DNA from: Syntrophaceae bacterium
Lineage (GTDB): Bacteria > Desulfobacterota > SM23-61
NCBI GenBank assembly: GCA_013388675.1
Contig: JACAEW010000207.1
Coordinates: forward strand, 1-40,719
Length of the DNA stretch: 40,719 nucleotides
Direction of reading: 5' to 3'
Below the pieces are notes generated by a model. It saw nothing but the letters and a program-made list of their open reading frames with translations, was not told the DNA's origin and did not search any database. The position numbers and the translations under genes are program-made. How positions within the stretch are numbered: position 1 is the first letter of the stretch; each line of letters starts with the position of its first letter. This document shows, piece after piece, positions 19,043 through 27,664 of this stretch.

Positions 19043-20560
19043 TCACTCCGCCTTGAACTTTCCTTTGAACTCCTCCAGGAGGTCTTTTACCTTTTTTTCC
19101 AGATCGGCGTCGATCGCGCGTTTCTGACGAATATCCGCGAGAATGGCCGGGTGCTGCTGATCGGCGAACTCGAACAGTTCCTTTTCGTAGCGGATCAGGG
19201 CGTTTTCCGGGTATATATCCAGGAACCCGTTCGTCCCGGCGAAAATGATAAGGATCTGCTTTTCCACGGGAAGGGGCCGGTATTGGGGCTGTTTCAGAAT
19301 TTCCACCAGCCGGGACCCTCGCGCCAGTTGGGCCTGGGTGGCTTTGTCCAGGTCGCTTCCGAATTGGGCGAAAGCGGCCATCTCCCGGTACTGGGCCAGG
19401 TCCAGCCGGAGGCTTCCGGCCACCTGCTTCATCGCCTTGATCTGGGCGTTCCCCCCCACGCGGGAGACCGAGAGTCCCACATTGATGGCCGGCCGGACCC
19501 CGGAGTAAAAGAGTTCCGATTCCAGGTATATTTGCCCGTCGGTGATGGAGATGACGTTGGTCGGAATGTAGGCCGAAACGTCGCCTGCCTGGGTTTCGAT
19601 GATGGGCAGAGCGGTCAGGGACCCGCCCCCCAGGTCATCCCGCATCTTCGCCGCTCTTTCCAGAAGGCGGGAATGGAGATAGAAGATATCCCCCGGATAG
19701 GCTTCCCGGCCCGGCGGACGGCGCAGAAGAAGGGAGATTTGCCGATAGGCCTGGGCATGTTTGGATAAGTCGTCATAAATGCAGAGGGCGTGCCTTCCCG
19801 AGTCCCGGAAGTATTCCCCCATGGCGCAGCCGGCATAAGGGGCGATATACTGCATGGGCGCCGGGTCGGAAGCGGTCGCCGCCACGACCGTCGTGTACTC
19901 CATGGCCCCATACTTTCTAAGGACGTCAACCACCCGGGCTACGGTGGACCTTTTCTGTCCGATGGCCACGTAGAAGCAGTACACTCCGGAGCCTTTCTGG
20001 TTGATGATCGCGTCCACGGCCAATGCCGTTTTCCCGGTGCCCCGGTCGCCGATAATCAATTCCCTCTGGCCTCGCCCGATGGGGATCATGGAATCGACGG
20101 CTTTTAGCCCGGTTTGGAGCGGCTCTTTCACCGGCTGGCGCACCACGATTCCCGGAGCCTTTTGCTCGATGTTCATGAAATGCTTCGCCTCGATCGGCGG
20201 GCCTTCGTCGATGGGCTGGCCCAGGGAGTTCACCACCCGTCCGATGAGCTCCTCTCCCACGGGGACCTGAGAGATGCGGTTGGTTCTCCTGACCAGGTCC
20301 CCTTCTTTGATGAGCTTGTCCTCTCCGAAAAGCACGGCTCCCACGTTGTCCTGTTCCAGGTTCAGGGCCATGCCAAAAACCCCCTGGGGAAATTCCAGCA
20401 GTTCCCCGGCCATGACCCCCTCAAGGCCGTAAATCCGGGCGATCCCGTCCCCCACGGACAGAATGATTCCGGTCTCGGCCACATCCAGTTTCCGATCAAA
20501 TCCCTCAATTTGACTGCGGATGATCTCGGTGATTTCGTCGGCTTTAATCTGCACGGCCAT
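19043..20560 (-). CDS. atpA: ATP synthase F1 alpha subunit
   Basis: A 505-residue non-catalytic nucleotide-binding subunit. GDRGTGKT is at 171-178, [14 protein letters not shown] follows, and the conserved [29 protein letters not shown] area carries the adenine and regulatory contacts, while the C-terminal domain ends in FKAE. The N-terminus has the delta-binding helix ([13 protein letters not shown]). AAGGAG sits nine bases before the ATG at 20560. The gene lies between atpH (six-base gap) and atpG (seven-base gap). Stop TGA. Assignment is certain. Confidence 0.98.
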   Translation of the reverse strand: MAVQIKADEITEIIRSQIEGFDRKLDVAETGIILSVGDGIARIYGLEGVMAGELLEFPQGVFGMALNLEQDNVGAVLFGEDKLIKEGDLVRRTNRISQVPVGEELIGRVVNSLGQPIDEGPPIEAKHFMNIEQKAPGIVVRQPVKEPLQTGLKAVDSMIPIGRGQRELIIGDRGTGKTALAVDAIINQKGSGVYCFYVAIGQKRSTVARVVDVLRKYGAMEYTTVVAATASDPAPMQYIAPYAGCAMGEYFRDSGRHALCIYDDLSKHAQAYRQISLLLRRPPGREAYPGDIFYLHSRLLERAAKMRDDLGGGSLTALPIIETQAGDVSAYIPTNVISITDGQIYLESELFYSGVRPAINVGLSVSRVGGNAQIKAMKQVAGSLRLDLAQYREMAAFAQFGSDLDKATQAQLARGSRLVEILKQPQYRPLPVEKQILIIFAGTNGFLDIYPENALIRYEKELFEFADQQHPAILADIRQKRAIDADLEKKVKDLLEEFKGKFKAE

Positions 20561-20566
20561 CTTGGC

Positions 20567-21109
20567 TTACTCCTTGTAGAGATTCTCTTTGGCCCTCACC
20601 AGTTGGGTTTTTAGGCTCCCGTCATAGATGATATTTCCGATTTTGGTGACCACGCCCCCGATGAGGGAAGGGTCTTCCAGGGCGGAAAGGATCACTTCCT
20701 TGCCGGTGGTGGATTCCAGTTGAGTCTTGATCTGTCCCAGGAGCTGCAGCGGAAGCCTCTGCGCCGAAGCCACGGTCGCCCGGAGGCGGTTCGAAACCCG
20801 ATCGCTCAGCTCCTGGTAGGATTTGACGATGGCGGAAAAATGGTCCATCCGGTTCCGTTCGATGAGCAGGTCCAGAAAGTCGAGGGTCGATGGGGACAAG
20901 GCCAGCGACTGGCCCACGCTCCGGGCGATTGCCTTCCTCCGGAGGGCCGGATAAAAATGGCTGCAGAGAACCGCCTTCAACTCTTTATTCGCCCGAAGAA
21001 GACCCTCCAGGCTTTCCAGCTCTTTTCCGAGGATTTCGTGATTCTTTTCTCTCCGCCCGATTTCCAGAAGGGCCCGGGCGTATTTTCGCGCGATGGTTAG
21101 GCTGATCAC
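20567..21109 (-). CDS. atpH: ATP synthase F1 delta subunit
   Basis: A 180-residue peripheral-stalk subunit linking the b subunits to the top of the alpha ring. The N-terminal six-helix domain starts SLTIARKYARALLEIG, and the C-terminal part has VVTKIGNIIYDGSLKTQLVRAKENL, which is the conserved stretch of the family. Its ATG overlaps the atpF stop by four bases (ATGA), a sign of translational coupling. It ends six bases before atpA with TAA. Normal length, no oddities. Confidence 0.96.
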   Translation of the reverse strand: MISLTIARKYARALLEIGRREKNHEILGKELESLEGLLRANKELKAVLCSHFYPALRRKAIARSVGQSLALSPSTLDFLDLLIERNRMDHFSAIVKSYQELSDRVSNRLRATVASAQRLPLQLLGQIKTQLESTTGKEVILSALEDPSLIGGVVTKIGNIIYDGSLKTQLVRAKENLYKE

Positions 21110-21672
21110 CGAATCTCCCTCATCTTGCCGATGTATTCCCGCACCAGCCTTTCCTGGTCCTGGGGTTGAATCTTTTCCTTCAAAAGCTTTTCCGCCAGTT
21201 CCAGGGAAAGGTCCACCATTTCTTTCTTCAGCGCCATCCGGGCCTTTTTCAACTCATGCTCGGCTATAATTTGAGCCTGTTTGCGGACCCTCTCTCCTTC
21301 CTCCTGCGCCCGCTCGACGATCCTCTGCCGTTCTTCTTCCCCTTCTTTGCGGATGGTCTCATGGAGGGCCCGGACCTCTTGGCTTAGGGCTTCGAGCTTT
21401 TTTTCCCACTCGCCGAAAACCCTCCGGGCTTCGTTCTCCTTCTTGGAGGCCTGATCCAGGGAGTTGCGGATCTCTTCCTTCCGTTTCACCAGGAAGGCCT
21501 TGAGGGGTTTCTTCATCATCTTGGCCAGGAAGAATAACAGAAGGGCAAAAGCGGCGATCTGCCAAATCACCTCCCCGGAAAAGCCCCCCTCGCCCCCGGC
21601 GGCCCAGAGGTTTCCCGCCCCCCAAAACTGGACCCCCAGGCTCAACCCCAGCCAGCGGTTGAATGGACTCAC
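21106..21672 (-). CDS. atpF: ATP synthase F0 b subunit
   Basis: A 188-residue stator subunit: a short N-terminal stretch, one membrane helix (IWQIAAFALLLFFLAKMM, about residues 39-56), then a long charged coiled coil to the C-terminus. The GTG at 21672 is chosen as start because AAGGAG lies six bases before it and it overlaps the TGA of the preceding b-type gene. A longer frame upstream runs through that gene's coding region in another frame and is not credible. The N-terminal segment ahead of the membrane helix (SPFNRWLGLSLGVQFWGAGNLWAAGG) could be cleaved or be a second hydrophobic stretch; this is longer than in E. coli b. It pairs with the b' subunit gene just upstream. Confidence 0.93.
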   Translation of the reverse strand: MSPFNRWLGLSLGVQFWGAGNLWAAGGEGGFSGEVIWQIAAFALLLFFLAKMMKKPLKAFLVKRKEEIRNSLDQASKKENEARRVFGEWEKKLEALSQEVRALHETIRKEGEEERQRIVERAQEEGERVRKQAQIIAEHELKKARMALKKEMVDLSLELAEKLLKEKIQPQDQERLVREYIGKMREIR

Positions 21673-22097
21673 TGAATACTCCTTCCCAGCATTTTTTCGG
21701 CCACTTCGCGGGATAGGGTTTGGGCCTGAAGCCTCAAAGCGGCCCGGACGTTCCGGGTCTCTTCCTGGAGTTGGCCCCTCATCTCCTCCAAGAACCGATT
21801 GGCTTCCTCCATGGCTTTCTGGAGGACCTCCGCCTCCTTGGAAAGCCCTTCCCGGCGAATCTCCTCCCGGATCGAAGCCCCCTGGGCCTGGGCCGCGCTC
21901 ATGGAGTCCCGGTAGCGCTCCATCAATTCTTCGCTGCGCTGCTGGAGCTCGCGGGCCTTTTTCTCGGCCCCCTCGACCCAATCCTTTCTTTCCTGTAGGA
22001 CGCGCAAAAACGGTTTGAACACCACACTGCTCAGGAGGACCATGAGAAATAGGACAATGGCTAGCTGAAAGATTAGCGTTATATCCGGAAGGTTCAT
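21669..22097 (-). CDS. atpF: ATP synthase F0 b' subunit
   Basis: A 142-residue second b-type stator subunit. One membrane helix near the N-terminus (LIFQLAIVLFLMVLLSSVVF, about 6-25) is followed by a long Glu/Arg-rich coiled coil. I start at ATG 22097 (CGGAGAC lies seven bases upstream), which puts the membrane helix in the usual place; a longer frame adds 13 residues without membrane character. b and b' heterodimers occur in cyanobacteria, purple bacteria and many deltaproteobacteria. The gene ends in TGA overlapping the GTG of atpF. The a and c subunit genes (atpB, atpE) are not next to it, the usual state in deltaproteobacteria where they lie elsewhere. Confidence 0.92.
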   Translation of the reverse strand: MNLPDITLIFQLAIVLFLMVLLSSVVFKPFLRVLQERKDWVEGAEKKARELQQRSEELMERYRDSMSAAQAQGASIREEIRREGLSKEAEVLQKAMEEANRFLEEMRGQLQEETRNVRAALRLQAQTLSREVAEKMLGRSIQ

Positions 22098-22204
22098 CGA
22101 ATGTCTCCGTGGGTTTCCCAAGTTGGAGGCGGGCAACCCATTTAAAAGGCCCTGTCCCTCAAGGTGCCGATTTAATGGCTGCTCGGAAGGAGTCTCTTTT
22201 TCTT

Positions 22205-22609
22205 TCAGGCTTTCTTTTTTGTTGGTCTCAAACCAGGATTTTGGGGGTTATCTCCCTCTTTGGTTTCTCCGGCCATGTGCGAGGCTCCTTCAAAAAGGAC
22301 CCCTTCTCCGAATACCAGAACCGGGGAATGGAGGTCGGCGTGAATTTTCGCCGGGGTATAGGCCTCGATGCGCTTCCTGGCCCGCAGGGTCCCCTGGGCT
22401 TCTCCTCTCACCATGACCACCCCGGCATCGATTTCTCCACGGAAATGTCCCTTTTCCCCGATGATGATCATCCCTTCGCCGCGGATTTCGCCGGTAAATT
22501 TCCCGTCGATGCGGACCGCCCCTTCAAAGGACAATTTGCCTTCGAATTCCGTCCCCCCGCCGAGCAGAGCGTTTATTTCTTCCCCGGCATTCTCCTTTTT
22601 CCTTTTCAA
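22205..22609 (-). CDS. Bactofilin family protein
   Basis: A 134-residue cytoskeletal protein (DUF583/bactofilin) that polymerises without nucleotide into filaments through a right-handed beta-helix. The core runs from about residue 14 (LLGGGTEFEGKLSFEGAVRIDGKFTGEI) to about 110, with the short repeated strands and Gly turns expected (VVMVRGEAQGTLRA), flanked by charged unstructured ends. The start is TTG at 22609, set by GGGAGG five bases upstream; in-frame sequence further upstream is inside parB. It follows parB by 22 bases. Bactofilins next to parAB help place chromosome-segregation proteins in Myxococcus (BacP/BacNO), so a role in ParB positioning is a fair inference. Stop TGA. Confidence 0.92.
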   Translation of the reverse strand: MKRKKENAGEEINALLGGGTEFEGKLSFEGAVRIDGKFTGEIRGEGMIIIGEKGHFRGEIDAGVVMVRGEAQGTLRARKRIEAYTPAKIHADLHSPVLVFGEGVLFEGASHMAGETKEGDNPQNPGLRPTKKKA

Positions 22610-22631
22610 GGTTTCCTCCCGGCAAATCCTT

Positions 22632-23477
22632 CTACCGTCGTAAAATATCCAGGATTCGATCCAGTTCCTCGGGAGAATAAAACTCGATCTCCACCCTTCC
22701 CCGTTTCCGCTTCCCCACGATGCGGACTTTGGTCCCCAAAATCCGCTGGAGTTCCTCCGCCAGGCCGCTCCATTCCGGATTCGCCTTTCGGGAAACGGGG
22801 AAAGGTCGGGTTCGAAACCTTTTAACCAGGCTTTCGGTCTGGCGGACGGACAGCCCCCCGGCAAGCAATCTTTTCAGCAGCAACCTCTGCTTGTCGATCC
22901 CCTCAAGGCTAAGGAAGGCCCTTGCATGACCCATACTGATTTTGCCGTCGGCCAGGCTTTGCTTGATTTCCGGGGGGAGTTTGAGCAGCCGAACCGTGTT
23001 GGTAATGGTCGTCCGGTCCTTCCCCACTTTTTTGGAAATTTCTTCCTGGGTAAGGTTGAATTGTTCCATCAATCTTTTATAGGCTTCGGCCTCCTCGATG
23101 GGGTTCAGGTCCTCCCGCTGGATATTCTCAATCAGGGAGATTTCCAGCATCTCGGAATCCGTTACATCTTTAATAAGGATGGGAACTTCTTTCATGCCCG
23201 CCTTCTGGGCCGCCCTCCATCTTCTTTCCCCGGCGATGAGTTCGAAACCCTTCTCCCGGCGGCGGACGATCAGGGGCTGGAGGATTCCTTTTTCCCGGAT
23301 GGAATCGATCAGCTCTTGGAGTTGTTCCTCGGAGAAAATTTTCCTGGGCTGGAAAGGATTGGGTTGGACTTCATCGATGCCGCAAGTCTGGGGGGGTCTT
23401 CTTGCTTCCCCCTCGGGGGCTCCCCTTTCCGGGATTAAAGCCCCGAGTCCTTTTCCCAATGCTTGTCTCGCGGTCAA
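22632..23477 (-). CDS. parB: Chromosome-partitioning protein ParB (Spo0J-like CTPase)
   Basis: A 281-residue ParB. The N-terminal CTP-binding domain carries GERRWRAA (83-90) and ENIQREDLNPIEEAEAY (117-133). The helix-turn-helix that reads parS follows (LTQEEISKKVGKDRTTITN, 142-160), and the C-terminal dimerisation region ends in RILDILRR. It loads at parS and slides along DNA as a CTP-gated clamp to organise the origin region. The start is TTG at 23477 with AAGGA about ten bases upstream; the MTARQALGKGLGALIP N-terminus is the classic ParA-stimulating peptide. A parS-like site is found at 27649 near mnmG. The stop is TAG. It follows parA by 96 bases. Confidence 0.96.
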   Translation of the reverse strand: MTARQALGKGLGALIPERGAPEGEARRPPQTCGIDEVQPNPFQPRKIFSEEQLQELIDSIREKGILQPLIVRRREKGFELIAGERRWRAAQKAGMKEVPILIKDVTDSEMLEISLIENIQREDLNPIEEAEAYKRLMEQFNLTQEEISKKVGKDRTTITNTVRLLKLPPEIKQSLADGKISMGHARAFLSLEGIDKQRLLLKRLLAGGLSVRQTESLVKRFRTRPFPVSRKANPEWSGLAEELQRILGTKVRIVGKRKRGRVEIEFYSPEELDRILDILRR

Positions 23478-23573
23478 GTTGACAGGTCCTTGATACGGCC
23501 AGAGGTTAAAAATTTAAGAAATGAATGACCATTCACTTTAGACTGAAAAAATTAAAAATGTCAAAAGAAAAAT

Positions 23574-24356
23574 TCATTTTCCGCTTTCCCGCTGATTGCG
23601 GGCGATGATTTCCCTGGCCAGTTCCAGATAACTCTCCGCTCCCCGGGAGCTTGCGTCGTATAAAATGATTGGTTTTCCAAAGCTTGGACATTCGCTCAGG
23701 CGCACATTCCGGGGAATTACGGCGTTGAAAACCAGGTCGGGGAAATGCTTTCGCACCTCCTCTGAAACTTGGTGCGAGAGGTTATTCCTTTTATCCACCA
23801 TGGTTAACAAAATCCCCTCAATGGCCAACCCCGTATTGAGATTTTCTTTAATTAACTTAATAGTTTTCAATAGATGGGAAAGACCCTCCATGGGGTAATA
23901 CTCGCATTGAAGGGGAATGAGAACCGAGTCCGAGGCGGTTAAGGAATTCACCGTGATTAGGCCCAGGGAAGGGGGACAGTCTATGATGAGGTAATCGAAG
24001 CTCTCCCTCACTAAATTCAAAGCTCTTTTCAGCCGAATCTCCCTGTCCGGGAAAGAAACGAGCTCGATCTCCGCCCCGATGAGATCGATGTTGGAGGGGA
24101 TAATCTTTAAATATTGAAGCTCCGTATCCAGGATCAAATCCTTTACATTCGCTTCTTCGATTAGCGCCTGATAGATGTTCTTCCCCGTTATTTTTTCTTT
24201 TCCGATTCCCAATCCGCTCGTTGCGTTCCCCTGAGGATCGATGTCGATCAGCAGGGTCTTCTTCTCTGCCACGGCCAGCGACGCGGATAGATTGACCGAG
24301 GTCGTCGTCTTCCCGACTCCCCCCTTTTGGTTGGCGACGCTGATGACTCTTCCCAT
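23574..24356 (-). CDS. parA: Chromosome-partitioning ATPase ParA (Soj-like)
   Basis: A 260-residue deviant-Walker-A ATPase that binds DNA non-specifically as an ATP dimer and moves ParB-parS complexes. The P-loop is KGGVGKTT (11-18) with the signature first Lys; DIDPQGNATSGLG and the Walker B LIIDCPPSLG follow. I start at ATG 24356 rather than at a Met three codons earlier because GGAG is ten bases from the former but only one base from the latter, and the protein then begins MGRVISVANQKGG as usual. It follows rsmG by 93 bases and precedes parB. This is the chromosomal, short ParA without an N-terminal HTH. Stop TGA. Confidence 0.96.
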   Translation of the reverse strand: MGRVISVANQKGGVGKTTTSVNLSASLAVAEKKTLLIDIDPQGNATSGLGIGKEKITGKNIYQALIEEANVKDLILDTELQYLKIIPSNIDLIGAEIELVSFPDREIRLKRALNLVRESFDYLIIDCPPSLGLITVNSLTASDSVLIPLQCEYYPMEGLSHLLKTIKLIKENLNTGLAIEGILLTMVDKRNNLSHQVSEEVRKHFPDLVFNAVIPRNVRLSECPSFGKPIILYDASSRGAESYLELAREIIARNQRESGK

Positions 24357-24449
24357 GGATTCCATTCTCCAGTCCCTACACCTATTCCTTATCCCAAAGG
24401 GGGAAAAAATTTCAACAAAAAAAGAAAGCCTTTCCTTCCAAGGGGAACC

Positions 24450-25103
24450 TCAGTTTTTGATGAGCCCGATGAGGGTTCTTTCATGGTGCCAAAAGGGGAG
24501 GCGAAGGGATTCCAGAAACTTCAACTGCAGCTTCATTTTCCCCAGAGAAGAAAGACACTCGTCCAGCTCCTCCCTTCCTTTCTTTCCTTTCATCGCCACA
24601 AGCAATCCGCCCTGGCGGAGGAAGTCGCTACCCTCGCGGGCAAACTCCAGAATAGGCCCGAAGGCCCGGGAAACAACAAAATCAAACCGGGAGAATAGGT
24701 CTGTTACCCCTGCTTTCTCCCCGGTCCAGCGGATTTCGGCCCCCTTCACGCGCAAAAGACGTTGGACTTCCCTCAAAAAAAAGACTTTTTTTCGAGTCGC
24801 TTCGAGGAAAAAAACTTCTAATTTCGGCAGAACGATCTTTAATGGAAATCCGGGGAATCCGGCCCCCGACCCCAAATCCAAAAGAAGGCCCACCGGGGAA
24901 AGATGTTTTACCAGGGTGAGTGAATCCAAGAAATCCTTGATAACGATTTCCCGGTCGTCTTTCCGGCTAACGAGGTTTATTTTTTTTGTCCAGCGGTTGA
25001 TCTCCTCCAGGTAAAGCTGGAAATCCCCCAGGTGTTTCGCGGTTAAGGAAATACCCAATTCGGCAGCACCACGAAGAAGGAGTTGGGAAGATTCCAGAAT
25101 CAT
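24450..25103 (-). CDS. rsmG: 16S rRNA (guanine527-N7)-methyltransferase RsmG (GidB)
   Basis: A 217-residue SAM-dependent enzyme making m7G at position 527 of 16S rRNA in the 530 loop; loss in other bacteria gives low-level streptomycin resistance. The SAM site is LLDLGSGAGFPGFPLKI (74-90), with VSRKDDREIVIKDFLDSL and VSRAFGPI further along, all conserved in the family. Normal length. The ATG at 25103 lacks a clear ribosome site. In the usual order mnmG-rsmG-parA-parB, though here a 620-bp gap with a dispersed repeat separates it from mnmG. Stop TGA. Confidence 0.95.
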   Translation of the reverse strand: MILESSQLLLRGAAELGISLTAKHLGDFQLYLEEINRWTKKINLVSRKDDREIVIKDFLDSLTLVKHLSPVGLLLDLGSGAGFPGFPLKIVLPKLEVFFLEATRKKVFFLREVQRLLRVKGAEIRWTGEKAGVTDLFSRFDFVVSRAFGPILEFAREGSDFLRQGGLLVAMKGKKGREELDECLSSLGKMKLQLKFLESLRLPFWHHERTLIGLIKN

Positions 25104-25724
25104 CCGCGAGAATAATCTCTAATGGAAGAAGGGTTGCAACAACGAAGGAATCACCCCTCTTCCGTAAGTTGACAAACCTTTCCTTTGCCCAAGGCCTTTA
25201 AGAAATGCTTGCTTCTAAAAAGGAAGGGTAGCCGCCTGTTCCATGCCTTTTCTGTTTTTTCGTAAATGTTTAGCCACATGAGAAAGGAGCTCCCAATATG
25301 TGAGGAATCCTTGAAATCCCCCTTGATCCCCCTTTTTCAAAGGGGGATTTTCGCTTTTATTTCTCTGCATCAATCAAAAAAAGATCTCCTCCTTTTGGAA
25401 AAGGAAGGCCGGGAGGGATTTCAGGGGAAGCTTTTTTAAAAGGCTTAACAGCCGCTTTTTTTACAATTTAAGGCTCAACATGCGATTCTTTTTAGGACAG
25501 ATTAACTGAAAATCTGGTCTTTTGCCGATGAGGTTGGCGGAATAACAGGCTTCGGAGGAGTGGTCCGAAATAATGATTTTTCGCGAACCGCCCCTTGCAT
25601 TGGCCTCGCAAATGGCCCCTTTCTTCCTTCTTTCATTCGGTAACGGCTATGCGCATAATAGGGTAGTTGGATCAAGGCGATAAGTCCAATTATATTATTT
25701 AAATAATATAAATAAATCATAAAC
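25104..25724. other. Gap between mnmG and rsmG, repeat copy and AT-rich palindrome
   Basis: No supported gene. It holds one copy of the roughly 190-bp dispersed repeat (25268-25455). Near its right end there is a very AT-rich stretch, about 25683-25725, with the 18-base perfect palindrome ATATTATTTAAATAATAT just past the mnmG stop. A short 72-codon frame across 25502-25720 has no family resemblance. No DnaA box (TTATNCACA) was found by eye. Confidence 0.6.
25268..25455 (+). repeat. Dispersed repeat, copy 1 (flanks mnmG)
   Basis: Homologous along its length to 27941-28125 in the same orientation. Identical runs include CTCCCAATATGTGAGGA and TTTCGCTTTTATTTCTCT, and both copies share the order GTTTAGCC ... 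GGGAGGGATTT ... GGCT-AACAG. The inner hairpin ATCCCCCTTT / AAAGGGGGAT followed by TTTTCG may act as a plus-strand terminator. Confidence 0.8.
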
Positions 25725-27635
25725 TTATAAATAATTATCGGCTTGCAAATGATGCGCCTTTCGGAGATGAATCATGAGAACGGAGAGTGCCGCCGGGGTG
25801 ATCCCGGAAATGCGCGCGGCTTGTCCGATGGATACCGGTTTCACCCTGGTTAGCTTCTCTTTGACCTCGGTTGAGAGACCCGAAATACTTGCGTAGTCCA
25901 GCGTCGGAGAAATTTTCATCTGATCGAGCTTTCTCATCTTGTCCACCTGTTCTTCCTGCCTTCGAAGGTACCCTTCGTATTTCACCTGGATTTCAACCTC
26001 CTCCGCTACTTCCGCTGCGGTGGAAGCTAAATCCGGGGCAAAAAAAGAAAGCAGGCGGAAAGAGATTTCCGGCCGGCGGAGGAGTTCAGAAAGAGAGACC
26101 GGGTTCTTAATGGGCGAACTACCAAGTTCCCCCAACCGGTCGTTCACCCCGGCGGAGGGATGAATAACGGTCCTGCTCAGACGCTCCATCGTCGCTTGAA
26201 TCTTTTCTCGCTTCAGGGCAAATTCTTGATAGTCCCTATCCCCCACAAGACCAAGGGCCCTCCCCTTTTCCCTCAAACGAAGGTCGGCGTTGTCCTCCCT
26301 CAATAATAGACGGTATTCGGCACGGGAGGTAAACATTCGGTAGGGCTCTTTGGTTCCTTTGGTTACCAGGTCATCAATGAGCACCCCGATGTAGGCCTCA
26401 TCCCGGCGTAAAATGAAGGGCTCTTCACCCCTGATCTTCAAGACCGCATTGATTCCCGCCATCAGGCCCTGGGCTCCCGCTTCCTCGTACCCCGACGTTC
26501 CGTTGATCTGGCCGGCAAAAAAAAGGTTTTCAACGAGTTTGGTCTCCAGGGAGGGTTTCAACTGAATAGGATCAGCATAATCGTATTCTATGGCGTAACC
26601 AGGGCGTATGATTTCCACCTTCTCCAGCCCTGGAATGGAGCGGAGCATTCGGACCTGTATGTCCATGGGAAGGCTGGTGGCCAGGCCATTGGGATAAATC
26701 TCCAGGGTATCCAACCCCATGGGCTCAAGAAAAATTTGATGCTGGCCCTTTTCGGAAAAGCGAACGATTTTATCTTCGATGGAGGGACAGTACCGCGCCC
26801 CGGTTCCTCTAATGACCCCTGAATAGAGGGGCGAACGGTCCAAACCTTGTCGGATGGCCTCGTGGGTCCTTGAATTCGTATAGGTAATATGGCAAGGAAC
26901 CTGGCGCAGCGGGATCTTTCGGTGGCTGAAGGAGAAAGGCTTGGGCGGCTGGTCTCCCCATTGTTCCTCGAGTCCGGAAAAATCTATGGTCCTTCCATCC
27001 AGCCGGGGGCAGGTTCCGGTTTTCAGGCGGCCCATGGAAAAACCAATCCTTAGCAAAGTTTCGGATAGCTTCGCCGAGGGTAAATCCCCCAGCCTTCCCG
27101 CCGGGAAATTTTTCAGACCGATATGGACGAGGCCGCGGAGAAAGGTCCCCGGGGTCAGGACGACCGCCTGAGAATGAAAGCTTTCCGCGATATCCGTCAC
27201 CACTCCTTCCGCCTTCCCGTTTCTAATTATCAGATCGTCAACCATGGCTTGGCGGAGAAAGAGGTTTTCCTGTCGCTCCAGGATTTTTTTCATCCGCAGG
27301 TGGTAGAGCTGCATATCCGATTGGGCCCTGGAAGAGCGGACCGCCGGTCCTTTTTTGGCATTTAAGCGGCGGAATTGAATGCCCGTCTCATCGGTATTTT
27401 TAGCCATCTCCCCCCCCAAGGCGTCGATTTCCTTCACCAACTGCCCCTTGGCCAGGCCCCCGACTGCCGGATTGCAGGACATTCGCGCCACCGCTTCCAG
27501 GGCGATGGTCAGGAGAAGAGTGGGATGCCCCATGCGGGCGCAGGCTAAAGCCGCTTCACAACCGGCGTGGCCCGCTCCGACGACGATGACATCATACTGG
27601 GTAGGATAACTATTATGGAGAGTGCTTTGATTCAT
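25725..27635 (-). CDS. mnmG: tRNA uridine-5-carboxymethylaminomethyl modification enzyme MnmG (GidA)
   Basis: A 636-residue FAD enzyme that, with the GTPase MnmE, adds cmnm5 to the wobble uridine of several tRNAs. The dinucleotide-binding VVGAGHAGCEAALACARMG (18-36) is followed by the family blocks PAVGGLAKGQLVKEIDALGG, PAGRLGDLPS, TGTCPRLDGRTI, GARYCPSIEDKI and NGTSGYEEAGAQGL, and the C-terminal MnmE-binding helical domain with ISGLSTEVKEKL. I start at ATG 27635, which leaves a 13-residue leader before the Rossmann strand. In-frame starts at 27665 and 27692 would extend over the parS-like site; none has a clear ribosome site. mnmE is not adjacent in this window. Stop TAA. Confidence 0.95.
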   Translation of the reverse strand: MNQSTLHNSYPTQYDVIVVGAGHAGCEAALACARMGHPTLLLTIALEAVARMSCNPAVGGLAKGQLVKEIDALGGEMAKNTDETGIQFRRLNAKKGPAVRSSRAQSDMQLYHLRMKKILERQENLFLRQAMVDDLIIRNGKAEGVVTDIAESFHSQAVVLTPGTFLRGLVHIGLKNFPAGRLGDLPSAKLSETLLRIGFSMGRLKTGTCPRLDGRTIDFSGLEEQWGDQPPKPFSFSHRKIPLRQVPCHITYTNSRTHEAIRQGLDRSPLYSGVIRGTGARYCPSIEDKIVRFSEKGQHQIFLEPMGLDTLEIYPNGLATSLPMDIQVRMLRSIPGLEKVEIIRPGYAIEYDYADPIQLKPSLETKLVENLFFAGQINGTSGYEEAGAQGLMAGINAVLKIRGEEPFILRRDEAYIGVLIDDLVTKGTKEPYRMFTSRAEYRLLLREDNADLRLREKGRALGLVGDRDYQEFALKREKIQATMERLSRTVIHPSAGVNDRLGELGSSPIKNPVSLSELLRRPEISFRLLSFFAPDLASTAAEVAEEVEIQVKYEGYLRRQEEQVDKMRKLDQMKISPTLDYASISGLSTEVKEKLTRVKPVSIGQAARISGITPAALSVLMIHLRKAHHLQADNYL

Positions 27636-27648
27636 CGGGAAAGGGGTA

Positions 27649-27664
27649 TGTTTCACGTTAAACA
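27649..27664. other. parS-like ParB-binding site
   Basis: TGTTTCACGTTAAACA differs from the consensus parS palindrome TGTTTCACGTGAAACA by one base (G to T at position 11). It lies 14 bases before the chosen mnmG start, close to parAB. parS sites near gidA/gidB are common near chromosomal origins. Confidence 0.7.

Noticed and set aside
21673..21981. N-terminal extension of the ATP synthase b subunit by about 100 residues
   Set aside because: It runs through the b' gene in another frame and is rich in Gly/Pro/Arg as shadow translations are. GTG 21672 has a good ribosome site.
22610..22864. N-terminal extension of bactofilin
   Set aside because: It lies inside parB in another frame; the TTG at 22609 with GGGAGG explains the start.
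25502..25720. 72-codon minus-strand frame between mnmG and rsmG
   Set aside because: No ribosome site, no family resemblance, first third is AT-rich palindromic DNA translated as Tyr/Leu/Ile.
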